A DNA stretch of 64,000 nt, taken from an uncultured Clostridia bacterium (GTDB lineage Bacteria; Bacillota; Clostridia; TANB77; CAG-508). The number at the start of each line of letters is the position of its first letter. Position 1 is the stretch's first letter. The translations under genes and the position numbers were made by a program. Below, piece by piece: positions 18,691 through 29,519 of this stretch. The notes under the pieces were generated by a model. The model was given only the letters and a program-made list of their open reading frames with translations, did not search any database and was not told where the DNA came from. The stretch lies in NCBI GenBank assembly GCA_934167755.1, contig CAKPLT010000008.1, positions 12,308 through 76,307 of the forward strand, written 5' to 3'.

Positions 18691-18710
18691 ATGTCTTTAT
18701 CACTCTTTTC
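18536..18710. repeat. 175-bp exact duplicate, copy 2 (5' end of the 754-residue gene)
   Basis: Identical to 16181-16355, including the 20 bp upstream of the start codon. Confidence 0.9.
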
Positions 18711-18792
18711 ACATTCATTCATATAATATAATTACTATATTTCTCGAATTTTGTCAATAGATAAATTTACTAATATTCCTTGCAAAGTCAAT

Positions 18793-18819
18793 AAAAGAGT
18801 GCTTTTACACTCTCTTTTA
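18793..18819 (-). terminator. ftsH terminator
   Basis: Minus strand AAAAGAGAGTG / CACTCTTTT hairpin with a short loop, then TATTG, 12 bp after the ftsH stop. Confidence 0.75.
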
Positions 18820-18831
18820 TTTTCTATAAAT

Positions 18832-20634
18832 TTATTCTTCAAATATTCTGTCGAATTCTTCTCCTTCGATTTTTTCTTTTTCCATTAATACCTCTGCAAC
18901 TGCATGAAGTTTATCTACATGTTCACTTAATATGTTTCTTGCTCTATTATATGCATTATCTATTATCTTCTTAACTTCTTCATCAATTACTCCTGCTGTT
19001 TCTTCTGAGTAATCTTTGGTTTGTGCAAAGTCTCTACCTAAGAATACTTCTCCTTGACCTCCCCCAAACATTATTGCTCCAACTCTATCACTCATACCAT
19101 ATTTAGTAACCATATTTCTTGCTATTTGAGATGCTCTTTCAATATCGTTACTTGCACCTGTTGATATATCATTTAATATTAGTGATTCAGCAACTCTACC
19201 ACCTAGTAATGATACTATATTCTCTTCCATTTCTGTTTTTGACATAAATGATTTATCTTCTGTTGGTCTATACATTGTATATCCACCAGCCATACCTCTT
19301 GGTATTATTGATATTTGATGTACTGGGTCTTGAGTTGGTAAATATCTACTTACAACTGCATGACCAGCTTCATGATATGCAACTAATCTATTTTCTTTTT
19401 CACTTCTTACTCTTGTTTTCTTTTCTGGTCCCATAGTTACTTTTACCATTGCATCTTCTATTTCTTTCATTCCGATTTCTTTATAATTTCGTCTTGCTGC
19501 TAATAATGCCGCTTCATTTAATACATTCTCTAGGTCTGCTCCTGCAAATCCTGATGTATTTTTAGCTATTACCTTTAAGTCTACATCTTCTGATAATTTT
19601 TTCTTACGAGCATGTACTTCAAGTATTTGTTCTCTTGCTTTAACATCTGGACTTGATACTACTATTTGTCTATCAAATCTTCCAGCTCTTAATAATGCTT
19701 TATCTAATACATCTGGTCTATTTGTTGCTGCTAATATTATTACACCTTCATTATCTGAAAATCCATCCATTTCTACAAGTAATTGATTTAGTGTTTGCTC
19801 TCTTTCATCATGTCCTCCGCCTAATCCAGCACCTCTTTGTCTACCTACGGCATCAATTTCATCTATAAATATAATACATGGTGCATTTTTCTTTGCTTGT
19901 TCAAATAAATCTCTTACTCTTGATGCTCCCACACCTACAAACATTTCAACAAAGTCTGAACCACTTATTGTATAAAATGGTACTCCTGCTTCTCCTGCTA
20001 CTGCTTTTGCTAATAATGTTTTACCAGTACCAGGTTGACCTACTAATAATACACCTTTGGGAATTCTTGCTCCCATATCTGTAAATTTCTTTGGGTTTTT
20101 TAAGAATTCTACTATTTCTTCTAATTCTTCTTTTTCTTCGTCAACACCAGCAACATCGTCAAATGTTACTCTGTTCTTTTCTCCTGCATTTACTAGTCTT
20201 GCTTTACTCTTTCCAAATGTCATATTTCTTGCTCCACCTTGGTTGTTTCCACTCATCATCATAAACCAGAATATAAAGAATATTATTAATAATCCAAATG
20301 GTGTTACTAAACTTAATACAGTAATCCATATTGATTCTTTTTCTTCTTCTAATGTAAATTCTCCTGTTTTTAAATATTCTTCAGAATATGACATAAAACT
20401 GTCTAAACTTGGCACATTAACTTCTTTTTCCATTTTTGAATTTTTTAATTTTACTGTTGCTTTATTTCCATCTGCAGAAATTTTTATATTTTCAACTTCC
20501 TTATTTTCAATACTTATTACTAATTCAGAATATGTCATTTTTGAACTACTATTTTCCATTATTGATGATAGTAGTACTATTACTATTATTCCTATAATTA
20601 GCCACATTGCTAATGTTTTTATTCCTTTTTTCAT
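18832..20634 (-). CDS. ftsH: ATP-dependent zinc metalloprotease FtsH
   Basis: 600 residues. Two transmembrane helices (about 8-25 and 103-127) flank a small extracellular domain. The AAA module follows with Walker A GQPGTGKT (199-206), Walker B IIFIDEID and the second region of homology GRFDRQI. The M41 protease domain has HEAGH near residue 420 and a third zinc-ligand region. It degrades misfolded membrane proteins and short-lived regulators at the inner face of the membrane. The ATG follows AGGAGGAACTAG. It ends the gdpP-rplI-dnaB-tilS-ftsH gene string; the hpt gene usually found between tilS and ftsH in Firmicutes is missing. Confidence 0.97.
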   Translation of the reverse strand: MKKGIKTLAMWLIIGIIVIVLLSSIMENSSSKMTYSELVISIENKEVENIKISADGNKATVKLKNSKMEKEVNVPSLDSFMSYSEEYLKTGEFTLEEEKESIWITVLSLVTPFGLLIIFFIFWFMMMSGNNQGGARNMTFGKSKARLVNAGEKNRVTFDDVAGVDEEKEELEEIVEFLKNPKKFTDMGARIPKGVLLVGQPGTGKTLLAKAVAGEAGVPFYTISGSDFVEMFVGVGASRVRDLFEQAKKNAPCIIFIDEIDAVGRQRGAGLGGGHDEREQTLNQLLVEMDGFSDNEGVIILAATNRPDVLDKALLRAGRFDRQIVVSSPDVKAREQILEVHARKKKLSEDVDLKVIAKNTSGFAGADLENVLNEAALLAARRNYKEIGMKEIEDAMVKVTMGPEKKTRVRSEKENRLVAYHEAGHAVVSRYLPTQDPVHQISIIPRGMAGGYTMYRPTEDKSFMSKTEMEENIVSLLGGRVAESLILNDISTGASNDIERASQIARNMVTKYGMSDRVGAIMFGGGQGEVFLGRDFAQTKDYSEETAGVIDEEVKKIIDNAYNRARNILSEHVDKLHAVAEVLMEKEKIEGEEFDRIFEE

Positions 20635-20769
20635 CTAGTTCCTCCTATTTTATTATTATTCATTTGAAACTATAACATATCTTTTTTTATTTTTCAATAG
20701 TTTTTTCGTGACTTTTTTGTGTCCTTTATATTACTTTTACAAGAGCTTTTTACGGATATAAAACTCTTA

Positions 20770-21756
20770 CTATAATTTTATAAAATTAATTTTTTTGTCT
20801 TTAATTAAAACTTTCATATTTTTATTTGGTGTTAAATATTTATTTCCTATATTATTATTACACAATTTAATTATATCTTCTATGTGAATTTTTTCTATTC
20901 CTTGTGCTCCTCCCATTAATTGTTTTGTTGTTAACAATATTAATTGGCTTTTTATTATCTTTTCTTGTTTATTAAAGCTTTTTAAATCTAATGAGATATA
21001 ATTTTCTGTTTTTTTCTTTAATATTTGTTGATATACTTTTTTTGTTTGGCTATCTATATATTCAGTTTCTTCTATAGCAACATCTGATAGCCTACTTAAT
21101 GTTTGGATTATATTAGGGTTAAATTCTTGTTTTATGTACGGAATAACTATATTTCGGATTTTATTTCTTGTATATTCATTCTCAAAATTTGTTTTGTCTA
21201 TTCGTGGATTTAATTTATTATCTTCACAATATTGCTCTATTTCGCCTCGTTCACACTCTATTAGTGGTCGTATGACTTTATTGTCTCTTATTGGCTCTAT
21301 TCCTTTGAGCCCTAAAAGTCCACTTCCCCTAAGTAAATGCATTATTATTGTTTCAATTTTGTCATTTTTATTATGTGCTACTGCAATTTTATTTGAGTCT
21401 GTTTTTTTCATTACTTCTTCAAAAAAATCATATCTAATATTTCTTCCTGCTTCTTCAGTTCCTGTTTTTTTATCATTTGCAATTTTTATTACATCTATTC
21501 TTTTTATGTAACATTTGATATTATTTCTATTGCAATAGTCTTCAACATATTTTTCATCATCAATAGCTTCTTCTCTTATCATATGGTTTATATGTGCTAC
21601 ATATATTTCAAAATCCTTAATTTGTTCGTCTTTTATCTGTTTTAAAATATTTAACATTGATATTGAATCTGGTCCACCTGATACTCCTAAAACTATTTTA
21701 TCTCCGTCTTCTATTAAATTATATTTTCTTATTGTTTCTATTACTTTTTGTTTCAT
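20770..21756 (-). CDS. tilS: tRNA(Ile)-lysidine synthase
   Basis: 328 residues from the ATG preceded by GAGAGGAATAAATTTT; a TTG 18 bp upstream lies inside the ribosome site and is unlikely to be used. The PP-loop ATP-pyrophosphatase motif SGGPDS is near residues 24-29. The conserved N-domain shows VAHINHMIR and HNKNDKIETIIMHLLRGSGLLGL, and a shorter C-terminal part follows. TilS converts C34 of the CAU anticodon of tRNA-Ile to lysidine so that it reads AUA, essential in such an AT-rich genome. The C-terminal region is shorter than in Bacillus (about 470 residues). Confidence 0.93.
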   Translation of the reverse strand: MKQKVIETIRKYNLIEDGDKIVLGVSGGPDSISMLNILKQIKDEQIKDFEIYVAHINHMIREEAIDDEKYVEDYCNRNNIKCYIKRIDVIKIANDKKTGTEEAGRNIRYDFFEEVMKKTDSNKIAVAHNKNDKIETIIMHLLRGSGLLGLKGIEPIRDNKVIRPLIECERGEIEQYCEDNKLNPRIDKTNFENEYTRNKIRNIVIPYIKQEFNPNIIQTLSRLSDVAIEETEYIDSQTKKVYQQILKKKTENYISLDLKSFNKQEKIIKSQLILLTTKQLMGGAQGIEKIHIEDIIKLCNNNIGNKYLTPNKNMKVLIKDKKINFIKL

Positions 21757-21777
21757 AAAATTTATTCCTCTCAAAAA

Positions 21778-21862
21778 AAATCAATTAAATTTATATCAAA
21801 AAATTTTAAAATATAAATTCTAAATGTAGTAACGAATATGATTGAAGAAACTTTAGAAATTC
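21778..21862 (+). repeat. Repeat family 1, truncated left-half copy
   Basis: It aligns with the left arm and first conserved block of the complete elements: ATAA..T.T.AATG.AG..ACGAAT, then TGAAGAAA.TTTAGAAATTCT. It stops exactly where the dnaB stop codon begins at 21863-21865. The right half is absent. Confidence 0.65.
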
Positions 21863-23197
21863 TTAATCATCAAATCTTTTTTCTAAGTTAACAAATTTAG
21901 TGTAACTACCCATCCATAATAATTCAACAGTTCCAGTTGAACCACCTCTTTGCTTGGCAATTATTACTTCTGCAATATCCTTTTTTTCACTTTCTTTATT
22001 ATAATAATCATCTCTATATAAGAACATTACAATATCAGCATCTTGTTCTATTGCTCCTGATTCACGCAAATCTGAAAGCATAGGTCTATGATCAGGTCTT
22101 TGTTCTACAGCTCTTGATAACTGTGATAAAGCAATTACTGGTACATTTATTTCTTTTGCTAATATTTTTAAAGATCTGCTTATTTCAGATATCTCTTGCT
22201 CTCTACTTCCAATTCTTTTATTGTTTCCTTGTACTAACTGTAAGTAATCTATTACAACTAAACCAATATTTTTCTCCATTTTAAGTTTTCTACATTTTGT
22301 TCTTATTTCCATTACTGATATTCCAGGTGTATCATCTATATAAATTTCTGATTCTGATAGTGGTCCAATTGCTCCTGCAAGTTTTACCCAATCATCTTCT
22401 TCTAGCTTTCCTGTTCTAACTTTATTACTATCAACCATTGCTTCACTGCATAAAATTCTGTTTACCAGCTGATCTTTAGACATTTCTAAACTAAATATAG
22501 CAACTGGAGCATTTCCTCTTAATGCAGCATTTGTTGCTATATTTAATGCAAATGCTGTTTTTCCCATAGCAGGTCTTGCTGCAACTAGTATAAGTTCTGA
22601 ACCATGTAGTCCAGCTGTTTTATAATCAAGTTCTGAAAATCCTGTTGGCACACCTGTTATATGTTGTTTTCTATTATATAATTCCTCAAGTTTAGTAAAA
22701 CTTTCTACTAATACATCTTTTATTGGAGAATATCCCTTTTGATTTTTGCTTTGCATTATATCAAAAATCTTTTTTTCTGCTCCATCCATTATGTCTTCAA
22801 CATCTTCTGTTGGATTATATCCAAGTTCAATTATTTCATTTGCAGTTTTTATTAAATTTCTTAATATTGATTTTTCTTCTACTATTTTTATATATTTTTG
22901 AACATTTGCTGTTGTTGGTACTTTGTCTGGCAGATTTGCTAAATATTCATATCCACCAACTTGTTCAAATTTATCCATAGATTCTAATTCATCTTTTAAT
23001 GTAATTATATCTATTGGCTCAGATTTACTATATAAATTAACTATTGCCTGAAAAATCACCCTATTATCATCTCTGTAAAATGCATCTTCCTTTAGCGTTT
23101 CAATTGCTGCATTTACTGCATCTCTATCTGTTAACATACTTCCTAAAACAGCTTGTTCAGCATCAATGTCATGTGGTGGTATTTTCCCTAATTCCAT
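21863..23197 (-). CDS. dnaB: Replicative DNA helicase
   Basis: 444 residues. The N-terminal helical domain (PPHDIDAEQAVLGSML) joins to a RecA-type motor: Walker A ARPAMGKTAFALN near residue 207, Walker B VVIDYLQLV, and the GGSTGTVELLW region near the end. It is the hexameric helicase that unwinds the replication fork. The start has AGAGGGTAATAAAA. It follows rplI by 5 bp and belongs to the same unit. The length is normal, with no intein. Confidence 0.97.
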   Translation of the reverse strand: MELGKIPPHDIDAEQAVLGSMLTDRDAVNAAIETLKEDAFYRDDNRVIFQAIVNLYSKSEPIDIITLKDELESMDKFEQVGGYEYLANLPDKVPTTANVQKYIKIVEEKSILRNLIKTANEIIELGYNPTEDVEDIMDGAEKKIFDIMQSKNQKGYSPIKDVLVESFTKLEELYNRKQHITGVPTGFSELDYKTAGLHGSELILVAARPAMGKTAFALNIATNAALRGNAPVAIFSLEMSKDQLVNRILCSEAMVDSNKVRTGKLEEDDWVKLAGAIGPLSESEIYIDDTPGISVMEIRTKCRKLKMEKNIGLVVIDYLQLVQGNNKRIGSREQEISEISRSLKILAKEINVPVIALSQLSRAVEQRPDHRPMLSDLRESGAIEQDADIVMFLYRDDYYNKESEKKDIAEVIIAKQRGGSTGTVELLWMGSYTKFVNLEKRFDD

Positions 23198-23202
23198 TTT
23201 TA

Positions 23203-23646
23203 TTACCCTCTTACATCTACTTTGATAACACCTGATACTCCCTCATATAGTTTTACATTTACATTGTGAACTCCAAGTGTTTTTATTGTTTCTTTTAAAT
23301 CGATTTTTTTCTTATCAACTTTTATTTTGTGTTGTTTATCAAGATTTTCAGAAATGTCTTTAGCAGAAACTCCTCCAAAGATTTTTCCATTTTCTCCTGC
23401 TTTTACTTCTATTCTTACTGTTATTTTTGTTAATTTCTCTGCAAGCATTTTAGCATCTTCTTTTTCATTATTTTTTCTGAATTGGTTTGCATCTTTTTGA
23501 GCTTGTAATTTACTCATATTTTCTGCATTAGCTTCTACAGCCAAATTTTTGGGAAATAAAAAATTACGAGCATATCCATCAGATGCATTTATTACTTCAT
23601 CTTTTTTTCCTACACCTTTTATATCTACTTTTAATATTACTCTCAT
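23203..23646 (-). CDS. rplI: 50S ribosomal protein L9
   Basis: 147 residues. The N-terminal globular domain has the L9 signature (VKGVGKKDEV-like start, GYARNFLFPKNLAVEA), then the long connecting helix and a C-terminal domain with GKIFGGVSAKDI. It binds 23S rRNA near the L1 stalk and limits frameshifting. It sits between gdpP (15 bp upstream) and dnaB (5 bp downstream), the standard Firmicutes order. Confidence 0.96.
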   Translation of the reverse strand: MRVILKVDIKGVGKKDEVINASDGYARNFLFPKNLAVEANAENMSKLQAQKDANQFRKNNEKEDAKMLAEKLTKITVRIEVKAGENGKIFGGVSAKDISENLDKQHKIKVDKKKIDLKETIKTLGVHNVNVKLYEGVSGVIKVDVRG

Positions 23647-23661
23647 ATTTTATCCTTCTTT

Positions 23662-25671
23662 CTATTCCTTTTCATTAAAATATTCTTCAATTTTGCTTAT
23701 TAGTTCTTGTTTTGCTTCATCAATTGTCATATTATCTAGTTGTGCTCCTGCAAGTGTTATATGACCACCACCACCTAATTTTTCAAGTATTACTTGAACA
23801 TTTATATCACCTATTGATCGTCCACTTATACAAATTTGATTTTCCATTGTACCTAATACAAATGATGCTGTAATATTCCCTATTGTTAATAATTCATCTG
23901 CTGCTTTTGCACATATTAAACTTGTATCATTTTCTTGAACTTCATAAGATGATATTGCAATTGTATCATGTATTACTTCTGCCTTTCTAACGATTTCTGA
24001 TATTTTATTATAACTTTCTAAATCACTTTGAAACCATTTTTTCACTTTAATTATATCAACACCACATCTACGCAAATATGCTGCTGCTTCAAATGTTCTT
24101 ACTCCTGTTTTAAATGTAAAGTTTTTTGTATCCATCATAATTCCTGCATATAGAGCCTCTGCCTCTAATGTTGTTAATTCTACTTCATTTTGAGTATACT
24201 GAATTAATTCTGTTACTAATTCTGCTGCTGATGAAGCATAAACTTCTTGAAATGTCAATATACTTTGATCAATAAAGTCTGCTCCTCTTCTATGGTGGTC
24301 TATTACAACTATTTTATTTGTTTTGTTTAATAATTCTGGTTCTTCCACATATGATTTTTTATGTGTATCAACAACTACTAATAATGTTTCTGCATCAATT
24401 CTTGATATTGCTGTTTCCTTATTAATTACAACTTTTCTATATTCCTCTGGCATATTTGTTATAAATGTTTTTATTGAAGCTGATTCACCATTTGCTAATA
24501 TATATGCATCTTTTTTCAAACTTGTTGCAATTCTATAAATCCCAAGTGCAGATCCCATTGCATCTATATCAGGATTTGAATGCCCCATTATAATTACCTT
24601 TTCACATGATAGTATTAATTCTTCCAATGCATGTGCAACTATTCTCGCTTTTACTTTTGTTCTTTTTTCCACTTCTTCTACTTTTCCACCAAAAAATTGA
24701 TATTTCCCGTTTTCTCTTATAACAGCTTGATCTCCACCTCTACCAAGTATTACATCCATTGCTGCTGTTGCAGATTTGTATACATCTTTATCATTTTCAC
24801 CTTCATTTGATATTGCAATACTTAGTGTTAATTGTATTTTATCTTTTCTTACTATTTCTTTTATTGAATCTAATATTGCAAATTTATCTTCTTTTATTTT
24901 TTCTAGATTTCGTTGTTCAAAAATATATACATATGTGTCTCTGTCTTCTTTTACAAGAATGCCATTTGTTTCATTTACCCAATTATATATTGTATTTTCT
25001 ATCTTTGCCATTAATTGTGTTTTTTGTTCTGCATTTACTCTTTGCATTACTTCTTCATAATTGTCTACCATTATAATTCCAACACATATATTTTTATTTT
25101 CATTTTCTTTTTTTAATTCATATTTTTCTGTTTCATCTATAAAATAGATTATTACCATATATTCTGCAACTTTTTTTCTTTCGCTTCTTTTTGTTTTTGC
25201 AAATTGGCATTGTACTCTATAATTTTTCTTTCCTATTTCAATATTTTTTACTATTGATTTTATTTTTTGGTTTTGGTTTTCGTCAATTTTACTTTTTATA
25301 TCTATTATTAAATCACTAATATAATTATTTATATCAATGTTTGCAAATTCTGTTATAAATTTTGAACTCCTCCATACAACATTTCCATCTGTTTCTATTA
25401 TTATTAATGGAAATGGTGAATTTATTAAGCTGCTCTTTGCTGCGGAATCAACTGTTAATGTTAAATCTTGTAGCTGCTCAGATATTTCGCTTTTCCTTTT
25501 GTTGTTTGCAAAATAAGTATATCCTAATACTAATAAATATATTATAATAGATGGAATTATTAAATTTGGTTTTAGATATGACACAATAATAAGTAATAAA
25601 AAAATTATTACTAAATATATCTTTGTCCTTGATACTAAATTATCAAATATTTTTCTATTATTTCCTGACAT
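23662..25671 (-). CDS. gdpP: Cyclic-di-AMP phosphodiesterase GdpP (DHH family)
   Basis: 669 residues from the ATG that follows AAGGAATATAAT; an earlier TTG lies in front of that site. Two N-terminal transmembrane helices (about 15-55) lead to a PAS-like segment and a degenerate GGDEF domain. The DHH-DHHA1 phosphodiesterase comes last: MGHSNPDIDAMGSALG, VVDHHRRG and GGGGHITLAGA with the metal-binding Asp/His set. It hydrolyses c-di-AMP, which controls potassium and osmolyte balance and cell-wall homeostasis. It heads the gdpP-rplI-dnaB unit. Confidence 0.95.
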   Translation of the reverse strand: MSGNNRKIFDNLVSRTKIYLVIIFLLLIIVSYLKPNLIIPSIIIYLLVLGYTYFANNKRKSEISEQLQDLTLTVDSAAKSSLINSPFPLIIIETDGNVVWRSSKFITEFANIDINNYISDLIIDIKSKIDENQNQKIKSIVKNIEIGKKNYRVQCQFAKTKRSERKKVAEYMVIIYFIDETEKYELKKENENKNICVGIIMVDNYEEVMQRVNAEQKTQLMAKIENTIYNWVNETNGILVKEDRDTYVYIFEQRNLEKIKEDKFAILDSIKEIVRKDKIQLTLSIAISNEGENDKDVYKSATAAMDVILGRGGDQAVIRENGKYQFFGGKVEEVEKRTKVKARIVAHALEELILSCEKVIIMGHSNPDIDAMGSALGIYRIATSLKKDAYILANGESASIKTFITNMPEEYRKVVINKETAISRIDAETLLVVVDTHKKSYVEEPELLNKTNKIVVIDHHRRGADFIDQSILTFQEVYASSAAELVTELIQYTQNEVELTTLEAEALYAGIMMDTKNFTFKTGVRTFEAAAYLRRCGVDIIKVKKWFQSDLESYNKISEIVRKAEVIHDTIAISSYEVQENDTSLICAKAADELLTIGNITASFVLGTMENQICISGRSIGDINVQVILEKLGGGGHITLAGAQLDNMTIDEAKQELISKIEEYFNEKE

Positions 25672-25742
25672 ATTATATTCCTTTCTCAAGGCATTTATTT
25701 TTGTTTATATTTTGTCATTTTGTCGCCCTTTTATTCTATTTT

Positions 25743-25771
25743 AGTATACTTCTAAATAGCTTTTTTGTCAA
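25743..25771 (-). promoter_or_regulatory. gdpP operon promoter
   Basis: Minus strand TTGACA (25766-25771) and TATACT (25743-25748), 17 bp apart, about 75 bp before the gdpP start. Confidence 0.75.
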
Positions 25772-25834
25772 GCTCGGGTTTAAAAGTTATGTAAATTATA
25801 TTAGAATTATTAATAATATCATTCAATAGTAAAC

Positions 25835-25871
25835 AAAAAAGCCTGAGAATCTTTTTCTTAGGCTTTTTTTA
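25835..25871 (-). terminator. rpoBC terminator
   Basis: AAAGCCTAAGAA / TTCTCAGGCTTTTTT hairpin on the minus strand directly after rpoC. It is nearly symmetrical. Confidence 0.85.
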
Positions 25872-25881
25872 TTTATTTTTC

Positions 25882-28800
25882 TTATTCTACTACTTCGTTT
25901 TCAGTAACTTGTTCTTCTTCACCTTCAACTTTAATTGTAACATCTTGATATCTCTTCATACCTGTACCTGCTGGTATAAGTTTACCAATAATTACATTTT
26001 CTTTTAGTCCAATCAAATGATCCTCTTTACCTTTTATAGCTGCTTCTGTTAATACTCTTGTTGTTTCTTGGAAAGAAGCTGCTGATAAGAAACTATCTGT
26101 TGCAAGTGAAGCTTTGGTAATTCCAAGCAAAACTCTCTTACTTGTTGCTTGGCGTTTTCCTTCTTGTTCAACTAATTTATTTTTATCTTCAAATTCATAC
26201 ATATCTATTAAAGATCCTGGGAACATATCTGTATCACCACTATCTTCAACTCTTACTTTTCTAAGCATTTGCCTTGCAATTACTTCAACATGTTTATCAT
26301 TGATGTCAACACCTTGGCTTCTATATGCTTTTTGGATTTCAGAAATTACATATTCATAAACTCCTTCTGGTCCTTTTATTGCTAAAATTTCAGCAGGATT
26401 TATTGAACCTTCTATAAGTGGTTGTGCTGCTTTTACTTCATCTCCATCTCTAACCTTTAGTTTAGAGCCGAATGGTATTGTATATGTTCTTGAATCATCT
26501 TTAGATGTAACAATAACTTCTAATTTTTTCTTAGATTCTGAAATTTTAACTTTACCATCTATTTCTGTAATTACTGCAACACCCTTTGGTTTTCTAGCCT
26601 CAAAAATTTCTTCAACTCTTGGAAGACCTTGTGTTATATCTGCAACACCTGCAACACCACCAGAGTGAATAGTTCTCATAGTTAACTGTGTACCAGGTTC
26701 ACCAATTGATTGCGCTGCTATAATACCAACTGATTCACCAATTGATACCAATTCTCTTCTTGCTAATCCCATACCATAGCATTTTTGACATACACCATAT
26801 TTACTTCTACATCCTATTACAGAACGAACAAATACTTGTGTATACCCTGCATCAACTATTTGCTTTGCAATTTCTTTATTAATCATTGTATTTCTATCTA
26901 CAATTAATTTGCCTGTTTCAGGGTTTGTAATATCGTCTAATGGATATCTTCCTTCTAGTCTTTCTTCTAATTTTTCAACTATTTGGTTACCATCTTTAAT
27001 ATCTTCTAACATTAAACCTTCATGTGTGTCACAATCATGTTCTCTTACAATTATATCTTGTGATACATCTACAAGTCTTCTTGTTAAGTATCCAGAGTCA
27101 GCTGTTCTTAGCGCTGTATCTGATAAACCTTTACGAGCACCATGTGAAGAAATAAAGTATTCTAGTGCATCTAGTCCTTCACGGAAACATGATTTAATTG
27201 GTATTTCAACTGCTTTACCTGTTGTACTTGCCATAAGTCCACGCATACCTGCAATTTGTCTTAACTGGTTCATATTACCACGGGCACCTGATTTAACCAT
27301 CATATATATTGGATTCAAGTCATCAAAGTTTTCTTCCATCGCTTTACTTACATCGTTTGTTGCTTTTTCCCAAATACTAACAACTGCTTGATATCTTTCA
27401 TCATCAGTTATTAAACCTCTTCTATATTGGTTTCTGACTTTTTCAACTTGTTTATCTGCATCTGCCAATATGTCTTTTTTAGTTGCTGGTACCTCAACAT
27501 CTGCTACAGAGAATGTAATACCTGCTAATGTAGAATATTTAAATCCTAATTCTTTAATGTAATCTATTACTTCTGCTGATTCTGTTAGACCATGTTTTTC
27601 TATTACTCTATCAATTATTGTCCCCATTGATTTTTTCATTACTGGAAAATCTATTTCATATTGGAATGGATCTTCCTCTCTATTTATAAATCCTAAATCC
27701 TGTGGTATTCCTTGATTGAATATTATTCTTCCAACACTTGTTTCGATTTTTTTAGATTTCATCTCGCCATTTATCTCTTTTGTTATTCTAACAAAGATTT
27801 TTGCATGTATTGAAACAGCTTTATTTTGTAGTGCCATTAGTGCTTCATCAGGATCTTTAAAATATTTTCCTTCTCCTAATTCTCCATCTAATGTCATTGT
27901 TAAATAATAACTTCCTAAAATCATATCTAGTCTTGGTACTGCAACTGGTTTACCATCTTGAGGTTTTAATAAATTGTTTGTTGCAAGCATTAAATATCTT
28001 GCTTCTGCTTGTGCTTCTGGTGTTAATGGTAAGTGAACTGCCATTTGATCACCATCGAAGTCAGCATTAAATGCTTCACACACTAATGCATGTAATTTTA
28101 TTGCTCTACCTTCTACCAAAACTGGTTCAAATGCTTGAATTCCAAGTCTATGTAATGTTGGAGCACGGTTAAGCATTACTGGATGGTCTTTAATTACTTC
28201 TTCAAGTATTCCCCATACTTCTGGGCTTAATCTTTCTACCATTCTTTTAGCACTTTTTATATTATGTGCTAAATGTCTTCCAACTAATTCTCTCATTACA
28301 AATGGTTTAAATAATTCAATAGCCATTTCTTTTGGAAGTCCACATTGATATATTTTTAATTCTGGTCCTACAACTATTACTGAACGTCCTGAATAGTCTA
28401 CACGTTTTCCTAATAAGTTTTGACGGAATCTACCTTGTTTTCCTTTTAATAAATCTGATAATGATTTAAGTGGTCTGTTTCCAGCTCCTGTAACAGGTCT
28501 TCCTCTTCTTGAATTGTCTATTAAAGCGTCAACTGATTCTTGTAACATTCTTTTTTCATTTCTTACAATAATTTCTGGTGCTCCAAGTTCAAGTAATCTT
28601 TTTAATCTATTATTTCTATTTATTACTCTTCTATATAAATCATTCAAATCTGATGTAGCAAATCTACCACCATCTAATTGTACCATTGGTCTTAAATCTG
28701 GTGGAATTACTGGAACAACATTCATTACCATCCATTCTGGTCTATTTCCTGATTGTCTAAATGCTTCTACAGTATCTAATCTTTTTATTAATTTTGCTTT

Positions 28801-29409
28801 TCTTTGTTCACTTGCATTTTCTAAGTCTTTTTCTATTGAAGCTGTTAATTTGTCTAAATCAATTTCCTCTAATAATTTTCTTATTGCTTCAGCTCCCATT
28901 TCTGCCTTAAATGATTTTCTGCCATATTTTTCTTCTGCCTCATGATATTCTTTTTCATTTAAAATTTGGCATTTTTCTAGACCTGATGTTCCCTTATCTG
29001 TTACTATATAAGAAGCAAAATATATTACTCTTTCAAGATTTCTTGGTGAAATATCTAACATTAAAGCAATTCTACTTGGTATTCCTTTGAAATACCAAAT
29101 ATGTGCAACTGGTGCAGCAAGTTCAATATGTCCCATTCTTTCTCTTCTTACTTTTGCTTTTGTTACTTCAACACCACATCTGTCACAAACTATTCCTTTA
29201 TATCTAACTCTTTTATATTTTCCACAGTGACATTCCCAGTCTTTTGTTGGTCCAAATATTTTTTCACAAAATAGACCGTCTTTTTCTGGTTTTAGTGTCC
29301 TATAATTTATAGTTTCTGGTTTTTTTACTTCACCTTTTGACCATTCTCTTATTTTTTCATCTGATGCAATTCCTATTTTTATTTTGTTGAATATCTCTAA
29401 TTCATCCAT
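25882..29409 (-). CDS. rpoC: DNA-directed RNA polymerase subunit beta'
   Basis: 1175 residues. The N-terminal zinc ribbon is [20 protein letters not shown], and the catalytic Mg motif NADFDGDQM lies near residue 450. The bridge helix/trigger loop region includes [12 protein letters not shown] and RGLMA-like sequence, and the second zinc site is built from CDTHEG and [11 protein letters not shown]. No inserted domains beyond the usual Firmicutes layout are seen. It lies 110 bp behind rpoB, with a hairpin in the gap. The start ATG has AAGGGGGA upstream. Confidence 0.98.
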   Translation of the reverse strand: MDELEIFNKIKIGIASDEKIREWSKGEVKKPETINYRTLKPEKDGLFCEKIFGPTKDWECHCGKYKRVRYKGIVCDRCGVEVTKAKVRRERMGHIELAAPVAHIWYFKGIPSRIALMLDISPRNLERVIYFASYIVTDKGTSGLEKCQILNEKEYHEAEEKYGRKSFKAEMGAEAIRKLLEEIDLDKLTASIEKDLENASEQRKAKLIKRLDTVEAFRQSGNRPEWMVMNVVPVIPPDLRPMVQLDGGRFATSDLNDLYRRVINRNNRLKRLLELGAPEIIVRNEKRMLQESVDALIDNSRRGRPVTGAGNRPLKSLSDLLKGKQGRFRQNLLGKRVDYSGRSVIVVGPELKIYQCGLPKEMAIELFKPFVMRELVGRHLAHNIKSAKRMVERLSPEVWGILEEVIKDHPVMLNRAPTLHRLGIQAFEPVLVEGRAIKLHALVCEAFNADFDGDQMAVHLPLTPEAQAEARYLMLATNNLLKPQDGKPVAVPRLDMILGSYYLTMTLDGELGEGKYFKDPDEALMALQNKAVSIHAKIFVRITKEINGEMKSKKIETSVGRIIFNQGIPQDLGFINREEDPFQYEIDFPVMKKSMGTIIDRVIEKHGLTESAEVIDYIKELGFKYSTLAGITFSVADVEVPATKKDILADADKQVEKVRNQYRRGLITDDERYQAVVSIWEKATNDVSKAMEENFDDLNPIYMMVKSGARGNMNQLRQIAGMRGLMASTTGKAVEIPIKSCFREGLDALEYFISSHGARKGLSDTALRTADSGYLTRRLVDVSQDIIVREHDCDTHEGLMLEDIKDGNQIVEKLEERLEGRYPLDDITNPETGKLIVDRNTMINKEIAKQIVDAGYTQVFVRSVIGCRSKYGVCQKCYGMGLARRELVSIGESVGIIAAQSIGEPGTQLTMRTIHSGGVAGVADITQGLPRVEEIFEARKPKGVAVITEIDGKVKISESKKKLEVIVTSKDDSRTYTIPFGSKLKVRDGDEVKAAQPLIEGSINPAEILAIKGPEGVYEYVISEIQKAYRSQGVDINDKHVEVIARQMLRKVRVEDSGDTDMFPGSLIDMYEFEDKNKLVEQEGKRQATSKRVLLGITKASLATDSFLSAASFQETTRVLTEAAIKGKEDHLIGLKENVIIGKLIPAGTGMKRYQDVTIKVEGEEEQVTENEVVE

Positions 29410-29445
29410 CTTTATTAGATGTCCCCCTTCTCTAATTTTTTGGGC

Positions 29446-29518
29446 ATTTCAAAACAGTCCAAGAGGCTATCCCCCGCTCTTGCAAATTATTTTGTCGCCT
29501 CTTAGCTCTTTTTGAAAT
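29446..29518 (-). promoter_or_regulatory. Nested hairpin in the rpoB-rpoC intergenic gap
   Basis: On the transcript an outer stem (ATTTCAAAA / TTTTGAAAT) encloses an inner one (AAGAGGC / GCCTCTT) around a G-rich loop. No U run follows, so it is not a terminator; an RNase processing site or translation control of rpoC is possible. Confidence 0.5.
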
Positions 29519-29519
29519 T

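Noticed and set aside
20057..20638. 193-residue plus-strand frame over ftsH
   Set aside because: Antisense to the highly conserved ftsH N-terminal half; no start signal.
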